NCBI RefSeq assembly: GCF_021917145.1
Contig: NC_061068.1
Coordinates: forward strand, 10,486,975-10,550,974
Reading direction: 5' to 3'
Length of the DNA stretch: 64,000 bases
Source: Hypomesus transpacificus
Lineage: Eukaryota; Chordata; Actinopteri; Osmeriformes; Osmeridae
A program made the translations under genes and the position numbers. Numbering within the stretch: the stretch's first letter is position 1; every line of letters starts with the position of its first letter. Positions 25,258 through 38,346 of this stretch are shown here, one piece after another. Below the pieces are notes generated by a model. It was not told where the DNA came from. It worked only from the letters and a program-made list of their open reading frames with translations, and did no database searches.

Positions 25258-27505
25258 GGACAATTGCTAGAGGGCAGTAGACACCACTTTAACGTTCAGG
25301 GAGCGACACATTTACACATTAAGTGTGCAGGGTGCTTGATAACCAGATAAGACCCATGGTCTGCCAAAGAGCCATTTGAATTCAATATTACATATTTACA
25401 GACTGTAATGGGCAAGTGTCTTACTGTGTTCATACCGTTAATGTTAACCTCTGAGAACACCAATGTTCTCTAGTAAAACTAGTTGTACTCACTTTATAGT
25501 AATCTAAACTTAAATCCCACACACAATCCTGTTTGGTTGCTAAGAGTGTGTAACTGAAGTTTACATGCATAATGCCTGTAGAGGGGGTTGCTTGTTGTGA
25601 TCTCAGGGGGCCTTCAAGGGAGGCATTTTCTCCCTCTAACAGATGTGGAATGGGTATGGTTGCTCACAGCTATTTGGATTTCACCAGTGTTATCCAGTAT
25701 CAAATGTTTGTAAAATTGGGTACATTCTTTGTATATGTATGTTGAGGTTTAGTAACTGGTTTATAACGGCAAACTTATTGGTCCACATTTTGAAAGCCTT
25801 ATGGCACATTCATGCTTTTAGGAAATTGACAGCTTTTGTGTGAGTACAAGCACTTTTGCTTTTGAGTTTGTCTTCTCAATAAGACAGTAAAAGCAATACA
25901 AAGCGACAATACAAGCCATTTAAACAAGCCATTGTGTCCTTTGGGACAAAATCTTCATGTGATGTCATGAGAACAGCTAATGAACAATTGAGAGCAAATT
26001 CATGAAAACAGTGGATTACAGACATGAAAAGGGCATTTGGTTGCATATACCTATTGTCCAGTTAATTGGTCTCAGCAACACTGTTGCTTTGATCTATTAA
26101 AATAAACAAAATCCCCCCCACCCACCCTTTGTAATGGCCTTTGAGATCCTCTGTGATTTCAGGTAGTTGGGCAGCTAATGTTGCTATGTGACCAATGGGT
26201 TGAATAAAATCATATATGTGCTTCAAAAAATGATTCAAGAGCTTTTTCAATGTTTCTTTTATTCGTTTTAAACTGATTTAATTGTTTATCTTTTCAATGT
26301 CCTGTCAACATTTATTTACATATTGAGAATACAAGAGGGTACTGCCTCTGTAAGATTATTTCAGTCAAAAAGTAACCTATGAGATTATGGCAACTGTTCT
26401 CTAGTTAATTTGATGGCTCTTCCATGTTAATTTTATAAATAACTGAATACAGGCACTCCACAGATAAGATAGCCCATTAACTAATAAAAAAAACACTACT
26501 TCACAGAAATATTTGTCTGAAATGACCAAAAGTAATAGTATTACATGTCCCAAAAGGTTTATTATGTTCCACCAGCAAAATGGGCCAGAAGCCATCAAGT
26601 AGATTTATGATAAAAGCTAACTTATTTAATGCTACAGAACATGTCACCTCATTGTATTTAGGCACTGAATGGCTTTGTGTATTAGTAGGGGGTCTGTTGT
26701 ATTCAAGTCTCTCATCATACCACACTAGATCTGAATCAGACATCCAAAACAATCCTGAAAAGCAGTTGTACACTGGCTAAACGTATGTGACACCTGAACA
26801 TCACACCTAAATGAGCTTGTAAGGCATTTCAAAACCAGGGGCATTACCATGGATACGTTTTTCGACATCAAACTTTACAAAACCCCTCTGTATGGACCTC
26901 ACTTTCAGCATGGGCGCATTATCAAGCCAATTAGCATTAGGGTCTGTTTTCATGGTTTTAGGCTAGAGCACTTACTGGTGGAAATATGATGCTTAAGCTT
27001 CAAAATTTCATCCCAGACAATTCTGTACTTGACACTTTTTGGGAAAGGCTTAGCTTGATAATGCCCCCATGCACAAATCAAGGTCCACACAGAAATTATT
27101 TGTTAAGCTTGGTATAGAAAAACTTAAATTAACTGCACAGATTCCAGATCAAAACACCATTAATGTATACCATTGGGATACATTCTATCACTATCTTCAA
27201 GCCAGGTCTAATCATCCTTAATGTGCCCAACATCCCTAATGCCCTTGTGGCTGAATGGAAGAAAATCCTGCATCAATGTTACAACATCTATTGGAAAGCC
27301 TTACCAGAAAAGTGAAGGCAGTTATAAAAAAAAAAGTGGAAACTACCTCCATATTAATGCCCATGATTTTGGAATGAGAGGTTCAACAAGCAGGTGTCTG
27401 TATACTAAGCTGTTTCCACATACTATTGGTCATTTAGTGTATGTGTTCATAATAAAAGGCACAGCCAACACAGATAATTGTTTCAACACATATACCATGA
27501 CTTAT

Positions 27506-27555
<50 letters not shown>

Positions 27556-28248
27556 CACAGCAACTCGAGCAACAAAGAGCAGAGAAATGTATGCACGGTT
27601 GTCCTTTCCTTAGTTTAATCCCACTTCACTCACTGGGGGAGCTTCAACTGTTGTGCAGGACAGGCGTCAACAACTGTTGACAGAATGCATATGCCACAAG
27701 GTCATTCAACTCTTTGATGCACAGATTACTCAGATTGCAATCATTGATTTTCTGTGAGAGGGTAACTCTATTGCTTTTGATGGCCATATCCAGTCCCATT
27801 TTTTGACTACATTATTCAATGATTATAGAACAAGAGGAAGCTGATCATCTCAAAAACGATAGCTTATTCTCTTTTAATGCTGCTTCTGACTTGCGTGCAA
27901 GAAAACCAAATGGGCTGTTTGAAGTCCCCCCTCCTGATCTCTGGCAGAACTGACCTTTAGACTTTTCACATGGAGCTGCCACCGGCCAGGGCAGACACAA
28001 AACAGGGAGAGGCCAGTCTATTGACAAAGTGGTTACAGCACACATCAAACAGGAGGAGACCTCCTTTCACCAACACCACCTCTGAAGGAACAGCACACAG
28101 GAAGGAAGATGTAGATGCACTTCAGTTCTGCACTCCTCCAAGCATCCAGCATGACAGATAAGATACACTGGAGGTAAACTGCATTGATGTTATGGCTGAC
28201 CAAATACTGTAAAAGGCTCTTCTTCAGCTCGGTAGAGGGGTCTTGGAT
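25258..28248. other. Convergent mmp19 / tmem198b intergenic region
   Basis: No coding exon recognised. It probably holds the mmp19 trailer (AATAAA at 26101-26106 and about 26203 on the + strand) and part of the tmem198b trailer (TTTATT at 26268-26273, a - strand signal). An AC microsatellite lies at 27509-27559. Confidence 0.5.
27509..27559. repeat. (AC)n microsatellite
   Basis: About 20 AC units, interrupted once by GC at 27549-27550. Confidence 0.97.
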
Positions 28249-28254
28249 TTTATT
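28249..28254 (-). terminator. tmem198b: Candidate polyadenylation signal of tmem198b
   Basis: TTTATT on the + strand (AATAAA on -), 123 bases past the tmem198b stop. Another - strand signal lies at 26268-26273, so a longer trailer is possible. Confidence 0.45.
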
Positions 28255-28376
28255 GAATCTCACATTGTCTAATATGGATGGTCACTCGAAGTGCAGAGAC
28301 CGCTGCAATAATGTCTAGAGATTCAAGAGATCAAAGTTGGTGGGGGAGAGAAAAGGGTTCTGTGTCTCAGGCTCCC

Positions 28377-30312
28377 TCAGACCCTTATCACAGGAGTTGT
28401 AGCAGTGAGGGGCACTGTGGAGCCTGTCTCATAGTCAAAATCAATCGTGGTGTGGTTTGCTGTTCCCATACTGCTGAGGGAAGTGCCTGTCCCCATCTGT
28501 CGATCCCTGAGACTCTGCAGGTAGCTCTGTGAGAGAAGGGGGGGGGGGGGGAGGGGGCCATCATTAAAAAACATTACATTTACAAGTTTGAAAGTTACAG
28601 ACGAGACAGAAATACGTATAAGAGTGGTAAATTAGCCAGGGTGTGAAACTGACAGGTGCAAGTAGGTCTCCAGCGTAGCGTTTCACTGGAGTGGGCTTGC
28701 GGCGATACGTGCCCTCCTGCCCCCCACCCTGCTGACGCTTCTTGGCATCCTTCTGCCTGATTCGCATTAACTGGACTCTTTTTTGCCTCCTGCTAATGAT
28801 GACTTGAAAATGGAAAGGGAGAGGGAGGTAGAAAAAGAATCGTTAAAGTCCTTAACTTCCATCAATCCACAGTCACAAACAATAAAAAAATAAGATGCCT
28901 GAGAAATGACAGCTTATTTTCAAAACATTGCCTTCATTTTGTCTCTCTGCTAAGTAAACCGTCCTCTCACACACCCCATAGCCCACCTTATTTACACATT
29001 GCAGTGACACAGTGCAGTGACTGCCCCCTCAGAAAGAGGTAAATACAGTAAATCTACACCTTTAATTCATACTATTCATACCTTCAGTGTGTGAGAAGCC
29101 CTCAGCTGTCAGCTTCCACTGCACCAGAACTCCCATGAAGCTGAGCGCCGGCCAAATGCCCAAGATGACCCAGCTGTACCAGCATAGCAGCGGAGCAGGT
29201 GCCAAACGCAGACATTCATAGACATGTGTAGCTAGAGCTAGCATTTCCACAAAGTAGTCAGCACACACTGTCATGATGGCTGCCCCAAACACAGACGTAG
29301 AGAGCACGGTGAAAAGCCTCTGCCACTGTAATGTCAGCACAGCGAACAGCATGCCCGTTCCCAGGAGCGTGCCCAGGGGCACCCACACTGTGGTGGGGGT
29401 GGAGAATTGGTGGGCCACCAGCAAGGCAGCAAGGGCCAGTAAGAGGCCCAGCAGAAGGCCGGTCATGAACAGGCCCACACTCCTCACTAGCATGGTGACT
29501 AGGCCGCACAGCAGGCCGATGCCCAGGCCGATGCCTGCACTCGCTTCCACACTCAGCTGGGTGTCCAGCACCCGCTCCTTGTGGCACAGCAGGAAGATGA
29601 TGACGGAGCCGAACATCAGGCCTGACAGGAACATTACTGCCTTGAAACAGCGGTACCCTGGGAAATGGTGAGGAGAGGAGCAAAACCGAGAGGAGGGAAA
29701 AGAACAGAGGGGGAGAAGATGGAAGAGGTTGGTGACTATAGTGTAACTGGTGAGAAAATAGGCTGTGTAATCCTCCCCTGGCTAATACTTTTGATCTGGG
29801 TGTGAGTGATGTCTGAGTGTGATCACTGCGTGCAACTCTATAACATTAGGGTAATACCATCATTATATTAATGTCCAGATGTTTTTCATTTAACTAATTA
29901 GTTCCATAATAAAACTTTAAATGGAGCCTAACTGACAACTAGCCGACCTAAACAGACAGAATCAAAAGCCCCTAGACATAAGCACATTATGTTTGGATAT
30001 ACCAATGATATGTTTGGACATTTTGTCACACCGGAACAGACACATGGTGCACGTGTGCATGATCTAGCTGCATTTAGTTTTCCTTTTGCGGCTGGTTGCT
30101 GACATCAAGGTCTTTTGGGGTATGGCTGGTGACCTGGCGCCCTTACCGAAGAAACAGTAGATGATACCAAACAGGCAGCACATGGAGCAGATGACAGCAG
30201 GGATGACTTCATACTTCCTCTCAATCTCCAGGGTGCAGACGTCCACTTCACCCATGCCTGCTTCTGACCCCGCTCCGGCCCCATTAGGGCCCAGCCCAGA
30301 TGGGTCTGCCAT
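28377..30312 (-). CDS. tmem198b: Transmembrane protein 198 (TMEM198B-type)
   Basis: Multi-pass membrane protein; TMEM198 in mammals scaffolds casein kinase phosphorylation of LRP6 in Wnt signalling. Four coding exons on the - strand: 30147-30312, 29082-29657, 28654-28802, 28377-28526; 346 residues (human TMEM198 360). The short acidic N-terminus is followed by about seven hydrophobic segments, the first being [20 protein letters not shown]. Family blocks are [36 protein letters not shown] and [15 protein letters not shown]. The basic cytoplasmic tail has [29 protein letters not shown] and ends TPVIRV, which could bind PDZ domains. In humans TMEM198B is a pseudogene close to MMP19 and SUOX; the neighbours here support the 'b' copy. 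The last acceptor has a nearly pure C tract. Confidence 0.93.
28537..28557 (-). repeat. G14-A-G5 tract forming the polypyrimidine tract of tmem198b exon 4
   Basis: On the + strand 14 G (28538-28551), A, then 5 G. Read on the - strand this is a C-rich tract ending TTCTCTCACAG, the acceptor of the last tmem198b exon. Such a C-rich tract is an unusual acceptor and could form a quadruplex on the opposite strand. Confidence 0.85.
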
Positions 30313-30446
30313 TGTGGGCTTGTGTCAAACCACAAGGGGGAGAGGGTGGAGAAGGAGGTGGACCAGGAAAGATATGATGAATCTGAAGTTTACTACCAGA
30401 GTCCAAATGACAACTGTGTTATCTGAAGTCCATCTGAGAATTGTGC
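30313..30446 (-). other. tmem198b: 5' UTR part of the tmem198b start exon
   Basis: On the - strand an acceptor (CCTTACAG, ending at 30447) precedes GCACAATTC and the exon runs into the ATG at 30312. The gene must therefore have at least one more 5' noncoding exon at higher coordinates. One candidate ends at 37851 with the strong donor AATCG|GTAAGT. Confidence 0.55.
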
Positions 30447-30914
30447 CTGTAAGGTGACAGAGAAAGAACTGGTTAAATAATCTCAGTTCATAAAAGTGCT
30501 ATAAGAAGTGAATAACAAATGCTATAAGAATACAATTCTAAATTACTTGAGTACTTGCACACTCCCCCACATTACACAAACTCCTCAAAGAAGTGTTCAA
30601 GGGAAGTTTAAATCTGACGGCCAATTGAGACTTCTCTGCATATGAGGCTACCAGACACGTGACTTTGTTGGACAGACAATACTGGAAAGGACACATACAG
30701 AGTTTCTGTGATCACCATCAGATTCAAATACGTAGACAATGAGTGTACATGGCTGCAAATACAAGTGGCATGTCGGCACTCTGAGTTTAAGCAGAAGTGA
30801 TGTGACTGAGAATTACATAATGAGGCCAACTATGCTATGTTAATATTTGAGCAGACATGCTGTTACTGACAAGAGTGTTGTTGCCGCAGACTTTGTCCTC
30901 TTCCCTGCTCTGTC

Positions 30915-30917
<3 letters not shown>

Positions 30918-30989
<72 letters not shown>
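30918..30989. repeat. (AG)n microsatellite
   Basis: About 36 uninterrupted AG units. Confidence 0.97.
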
Positions 30990-30992
<3 letters not shown>

Positions 30993-32856
30993 TAAGGGTG
31001 GGCTCAGGGTGGGCTGCTCTTTCTGGAGCTGCTGGCAGGCTTCTTTTATGATCTCACCACAGTTCTGATCCGATTACAGCTAACTCACGTTTACAGCTCA
31101 GGAGAAAAACAGTCAGCAGCCGCCCTCTTTCCTTGTCTATTTTCCCTCCTTCTCTCCCATCTCCCTCTTTCTCTGCGTCTACCATTCCACAGTCTCTATC
31201 CCTTTCTCTTCTTCACAATACCAAACTTTCTGTCCCACCCTTTTTTTGTTGTCTAATCGTCATTTCAGCGATCTCTCTCTACCCCATCCCTCTTTCGCAG
31301 ACACAGGCTATACATTATGACCTGCCCATGACTTGACATGGAAAGAATGAGGGCCGCTTGGAAAGCGGCTCACTTAAGGCAAGGCTAGAGCTTTTTCACT
31401 GCTGTGTTCAGACCTTTAGTGTCTGCCTCTGTCTCCTCTGGAAAGTCATATCTGCTATGTTTCATTTGCAGCAACAATTTTGATTTAACTAGGACTGTTA
31501 AGAACAAACTACCACTCATGTGTTTCTTTTTGCAAGGTGCAATATACCAAAAAAAATATTTCTTACAGTTTCCCAAAAATAGTTCCCAAAACACAGACAT
31601 AAATCCTAGAAAAAACCTTGGTGACAAAAAAGAAATCTGATCAACAGTTTTGACCGGATATATAAGTAATTTTCAATTCAATATCAGTTTCCCATTCAAG
31701 TTCATGTACTCAGAACCTCAAGCAGCACCCACACAAACACCCCAGTACTCCCACGTCTGTGTGTCTGTCTCTCTTTGTCCCTCTGTGAGTCACAATAGTG
31801 GCCAGTGTGAGAGGCCTGGAGTCTGTGCCTCTCTGGGAGAATGGAACCATTATGGGGCAGCACAAAGGCTCTGAGACCCAAACCATGACCTCTACTGGCA
31901 CCCACAGCAAAGCATGCTGGGAGAAATAGATGCACCACACAAAACTGGGGAAAACCAAGGAGGTGTCGGGGGGGCGGGTGGTCAAAATGGTAGTAATCCT
32001 TCCTACTTTACTGGATTCAGAGTATCACAAGATGGATGACACTGCTTTGCTGTGGGTCTCCTTTTTGCAGGTCAACAACTCCCTGCATAGTTAATTTGGG
32101 TGTGTTCAATTAAGGGAGGGGGTGTGAGCTGTCAAGGATTCCAAGGGTGCTCTGGTATGAAGGCAAGGGGCAGCTGAGTACTCAGGAACTCAGCTTCTTG
32201 CCCAGCTGTCTGAAGGGGCTGTTTGGCACAGGAGGTGTCTCTCCCTATCTTGGCATCATGGCCAATCGACTGCACCAAACCCCCCCTTACAGCTGTAGCC
32301 ATGATAAATCCGATCCTCAATGCTATACTGCCTTCTCACAGACTAGCGAAAGATATTGAGAAAGCCTGCAGATGTTCAAAAGGAAGATGTTCCACCATCT
32401 TAAGGATCCCATAAGAAAATAGGCATAATTTAATATATTCAACATATAAAATGACAATAGATACTTTAATCTGTTAACATAGAGAACTTTTCTAATTACA
32501 TCACAATACTTAGTTCGTCACAGCTAATTTCTATATTAGTTTCCTTACTCATAGGCGGGAAACTTCAACCCCTTCCAACCTTTGACCTCACTTCTCCCTT
32601 TCTCACTCATAGACAGGAAGCATAGACTCTGAACAGGAAATGCAGTAAAGGGTGCTGTTTTGGAGGTGAGCCCTGCTTTCGGAGCAGGAAGCAGAACAGG
32701 AAGTGCATGTGGATTTGGATAGTCAACATGAGGATAGCTATCAGACATTTGAATCAAGAAACATAAACAACTGACGCATGGAAGAAAGATCTGCAGTAAA
32801 GGACCATTTTAAGAGAAATGTTGTATTTTGTGAAAATTAGTGAGCATCATTTAGAA

Positions 32857-32882
32857 ATATATATATATATATATATATATAT
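32857..32882. repeat. (AT)n microsatellite
   Basis: About 13 uninterrupted AT units, followed by more AT-rich sequence. Confidence 0.9.
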
Positions 32883-35800
32883 TTTATATATAGTTGAGAT
32901 AATATGATTTCCACACTGTGCAAAGGTAGCTGAGATTTGGTTACTTTGCACTGTAACTGGTTACTCCAGACGGCCCATAGACTCTGACCGCCCTGTTAGA
33001 GCTGCATGTCTGATCCTTGATGTTCAGCTGTACTTTCTATTTGTTCTATTTGTATAAATGAATTCAATAAAACAAATGGAACAAATACACTGACGATACT
33101 GCTCAAAAAGACACACCAATGTGACACACAATGACAAGCATTATCATTTTTCAGTTAGTTGTGATTTGTTGTAAAAACAATTAGAATAAAAAAATAAGAA
33201 AGAAAACATTTTATAATGGCCACCTTGTTTTAGGTTCAGTATCACCACCTTAGCAAGATCTGACAGGTTGACAGTTGAGTGAGGACCCACCACACTGTTC
33301 TCCCTTTCATTCATATCTAAGACAGTATAATGACAAGGTTCCGCTTGACCATTAACATACCATGGTTGAGTCATTACATCAATCTTGTTTTAAATATTTA
33401 TGAAGAGTACAGCATATTATAGTGCTGATAACACAAGAGATCATATCATCCTGGAAAAGCCTGATCATGGTCTGACTGAAGATAAAATATTTGTAAAACT
33501 AATCTCTTACTGGCGAAAAATTTAAAATGTCCTCCATTCACTCTGCCCGACTCTTGTCTTCTAAATGTCTAACCAATTCCACTCAAACAACACTGTGTTA
33601 CACAGAGTGAAAGAGGCAAAAAGGAGACCTGCAGTTATTTGGCGAGCCTTGTTGTGCCCTCCTTCCTCCCTCCTCTAAAGGCCTTCAGCCTTCATTCAGC
33701 TGGGCTTGGAAGAGCAGAGAGCTCTCCCAAAGAAAGTCCTGGCTGTTTTATCCTGGACTCCAAATGCTGAGAGAGTGGGAGAGAGACACCCAGAGAGAGG
33801 AAGAGACACAGAGAGGGGGAAAGAGACACACAGAGAAAGGGAAAGAGAGAGCTAAAAGAGTAATTATAAACACTTCTGAGTGATAATAAATAGGGGAGAA
33901 TGTATAGAAGGTGAGGGGCTGCAACTTAGGTGGAGGGCTTTACACTGGCACAACAGACAGACTATGTAGGCTACTTATTAACCATACAACACATTCTTGC
34001 TTTTTGTGAAAATGTTGTTAGTATCCACTGCAGCTTGTGGATACTAACAACATCCTTGGCAAGATGCAAATTATGTCAAGTTGTCTATTTAACCTAAGGC
34101 TCTTTCTTTCACCATCTAAACTGTCAAACAAACTACAGGGTGGTACAAAAAAGATTCTCTATGATCCTACCCACCCCAAGCCATCAACCAACTGTAAAAC
34201 ATTTCTCTCTCACAAGAGGAAGACCAGTGAAAAGCAGCTTAGAGATAAATACTAATACTACTTATTTACTTATTCACTTACAATATAGAAAAACACAGCC
34301 AGGCAGACTGTACAACCCTTGCAAGTTTGAATATTTTTTATCAGTAGTTCCTATCCCCCAAAAGATCTTCCACTCCACGCCTGCCTTTGAGAGGAGCCCA
34401 AAACAATAGAAGCCTTTCAACTGAGATTGTTGAGCTGCTTACAAAAAAGCCAGAGAAAAAAAAAACGACAGTAAGTGAAAGAACAGACACAATGAGAGGC
34501 TTTTCAAGAAGCAGTCACATGTGTATGACACACACACATGTAATTACAGTATATATAGGGCACATAAGGTACTTAAAAAACCATCTCAATCCATGCACAT
34601 CTTTCCATATTTATAAACATGCGGAGGCCCTTGTATGATTTAAAATCTTTATGATAATGGTGGGTTTCAATGCAAAAAGGTTGAAATAATACTAAGTGAC
34701 TGTTATAGATGTAGTTACAATGTATAGACAGTACTGTATTAAGACGTGAGAGGTAGTTTGGGCCGTTGTAAAATACAACTATTAGCTGAAGAAAGTACCT
34801 ACTTGTCATAAACTGAGGAACCAGTAGAACTGATTAGTGAGTGAAGCTAAGGGCAAAGGCTGCTACAATTAGAAAATCACGACAGTAACTTGATACCTTA
34901 TCATACTGAGTACAAACTATTGAAGTTAATGTGCAGGGTATAGAACAAGTTTACAACATCATGCTGTATGTTAAATGACAGCATAAACTTAGGTAGCCTA
35001 CATTTTCTAGATGTAGGCTAGACATGTTTGGATGTCTGCTAAAAAACAACAACATGAAAAATATCCCATTAAAGAGACCGTGTGCTGTGTCTGAAAAGTA
35101 ATCTGGGAGAACATTTACAGAAGTGAATACAGTACTTATACTGTAGTTTGGGGGTGATGGTAGGTCGAGGGGGGAGTCATGTGACCCCCCACAGTGTGTG
35201 TCTGTATGTTTGGTACTTCCAGGTCAGGTCTGTCATTTGAAGAAACCCAGAGTAGCTATTTAGCCCAAGGTCTGTCTGTCTGGTACCAGTGTATAATTCA
35301 AACTCCAAAAGGGCTCTCCCCATCCTAAAATATCCCATGGGTTCTTGGCTCATCAGGCCATCCTCTTAGACTAAATAACAACATTACTCATACAGTATAC
35401 TATCTAGTCTATAAATGGTTGTACATCCCTGGAACCTCAAAACCACAGCAGCAGCTCTTTTCTTTTTACTTTCTCTACTTACTTTGCCTACAATAAGGCA
35501 ACAGGACTCCCTGCAACCCAAATCCAGATTTTTCAACCATCCTAGACTTGACAAGACTCTCGTTAATCTACCTAGCCACAAAAAGCATCCATAACAGCCA
35601 AAAAGGCTGAAGACAAAGGCTATTTACAGGACGTCTTTGGTTGATCATTTGTGGGAGATCCTTGTGTGGTCAGTGTATAAATACATTGCTCTGCACTGCC
35701 AATACAGTAAGCAGAACATTACAGCCCATGAAAATATGGTGCTTCAACAAAGCCAAAGTTGACAAAGCTCCTGAAAGCTTGAGACAAGCACCACTGGGGG

Positions 35801-36950
35801 CCTATGAACTGTTCAAGGAATAATAACCTAGTAAAAAAGGCCTAATGAAGGACACTATATAGTGTGAAAGTAGTGCGAGTCAATGGTTTATCCTTTTATC
35901 TCACACTACACATCTCATACAGTCTTTTAATTACTCATGACAGCAGCTTTTACTCATTCCGTACTCATGTGTTCCCGCTCTGAGTAAAGTCCATAAGAAT
36001 AACTGAATAAGCTAGGAATCAACGTTAATCCCAGTCAGCCCTAAGAAACTCTGTAAGAACTGAAGGAGGCATGGATGTGTGGCCAGATATAACTGGAATG
36101 CTAATCTGGGTTTCAAAGGTTGAAGACTGAATAAAGTAATTGCACTGTGGCAGGATATTGCTGTATTATGTATGCCCTTGCTTTAAAACAGAGGTAGCCT
36201 TATTCTTTTCAGATCTTGTCTTGAAGAGTTAGCTACCTAAAGGTTTGGAACATATAGACCACCACCAAATGACCCTAGCAAGATTCAGTTTGCTGTAGTG
36301 AGACTTAAATGTCATACTGTCGTACTACAATTACTGAGTGGCATCAGCAAATAGCATTCCATAACTAATTGTGTTGTCATGTGAATGTCTACCCCTGTCT
36401 GCCAGTGTGTTACTGTAAACACAAACTTCTCTTTATGGTTTTCAATTCAACTACAAAAGGTTTAACAGGACTAAAAAGAGTATAGCACCCAATTTGGGAC
36501 AGTCTGAAGTAGAGAATACATCCGGATCAGCTTATGGTTGCTAACACTTTAAGTGAATTTAAGGAAATATAAGAGCAGGCAACAACATAGACCATGGCAT
36601 GGACGTGATGATGTCACAGTTGTTACAGGCCCAGCAACATCAGTTCTCTGTGTCTTAACAACACTCCCATCCTCTCTGCAAATTAAGAGATGCTAAACTA
36701 CACTTAGACATTTCAACTTGAAAGATACAGGACACATCAGCTTCAAGCAGGGTGACCCTAAGCAATGTTAGGACATTGATGCAGGGTGAGAAAGCAATTT
36801 ATCAAGCCAGAGTACCGGGTAAATTAGATGACCAAGGGAGACAAGTAAGCTGCCTCAGTGCAACTTGAAAAGTGACAGTTAAAAAAAGGCCCCATCTCTT
36901 CGTTTTCCCAGGGTGGTTGAGGCAAAGCCATCTGGACCAAACAGCCTTCT

Positions 36951-36984
36951 GGGGGGAGGGGGGGGGGGGGGGGGGGGGGGGGGG
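36951..36984. repeat. Poly(G) tract
   Basis: Six G, one A, then 27 consecutive G (36958-36984). Length may be affected by sequencing slippage. Confidence 0.85.
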
Positions 36985-38323
36985 CAAAATGTTAAGAGGG
37001 TGAAACTAGAGACTGTGACTCCACTGCCACAGAGAGGGATGTAGGGTATCATTACACCCCTCCATAAGGAAGACACACCCCCACCACGAAAACACTTGGC
37101 CACAACGCCAAGGCTCCTTTATGTTCAGTTTGAGACTATGGAGAGGGAAAGATTACAGAAAAAGTAGTGAGAAGAGATATATGGCAATGACAGTTTGTCA
37201 TTAAACACACACTCTTTTCCTTAAAGATGGGGGCATGTAAGTTTGGCCACAATAAATGGCAGGTTAAAGATAAACCATTCCATTTCAGGCAATTTTTCTT
37301 GGAAATTAAAGCACATTAGTCGCCAACAATATTTAAAGTGTGAATGTTCATGACACTTTATTTCATTTAAAGAAAAGGATGTATAGTTGTAATGACTGTA
37401 CAGTTAGGCGACATATCTGTGTGTTACTGATGCTGGATTACCAGCTTTGTCAGAGGAATAAGCACAACAAGCATTTGGGGGGTTCAACGTGAGGCAACGA
37501 TGACTGTGTGTTAAACAGGTTTTGATTTTAAAATTGCAAGCAAATAATCAAAATCCCCATTTATCAAAATGAAGAGCCTGATTAGGAATGATGGCAAACA
37601 GATTCCCCGATGGAGTAAATGGAATGTTTAGACTGAAGGAATTGCTCCTAATCACACCTTTAGGTGCAGAACCGAACTCTACATCTATAGGAGGCCCTTG
37701 TCTACCATATAACTGTCTAAAAACGTACGCATTTGTATGCGGTTGTATTCAGCCCTTAGATCTAAAAGTAAACAGCGACGACTCAATGTACAGTATGATA
37801 TTACTGGGCATTAAACCATGTAAATTAAGATTCTAAACTAGTCTACTTACCGATTGTCTTCGGCTGTGTAGTCTAAATCCGTGATCCTAAATCGGGCATA
37901 AAAATACAGTGAGGAAAACAAAACCAAAAAAAATAGAGAGCAATGGGAGAACCGGTTTTAGATGTAAGGCAAAATCTTATTGACCATATCGGCTAAATGT
38001 TTGTTTTTCTGTCAAAAGTCGGATTAGGAATACAAAAATATTAGGTGGTCAAATGCTAACTCAACCGACAGCCTCAACCGACAGCCTGTATTGAATTTGG
38101 AAATCTATCGGTTGTCAGTTTTTATTCATGAGAACCTCGGCATTTTGTCAGTTGGTGAGCTACTGTAGTCACGACTGGAAAAAGTTACCGCAACCAAATG
38201 GCTCACTCTTTTACCCCTCTTCCTTCACACCTACCCTCCGTCTCTGCTACGTATCCTAGCTTAGTTACTGGAGGGGTTTCTGTCGAGTTAAAAAATTCTG
38301 AACAGAAAAGTTTCTGTGAGCAA

Positions 38324-38346
38324 CCCCCCCCCCCCCCCCCCCCCCC
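38324..38346. repeat. Poly(C) tract
   Basis: 23 consecutive C, opposite in strand sense to the poly(G) tract 1.3 kb away. Exact length may be affected by slippage. Confidence 0.85.

Noticed and set aside
27509-30989. Arrays of short repeats as CRISPR or satellite
   Set aside because: They are simple AC and AG microsatellites without spacers.
30857-31068. Open frames of alternating Arg-Glu
   Set aside because: They are translations of the (AG)n microsatellite.
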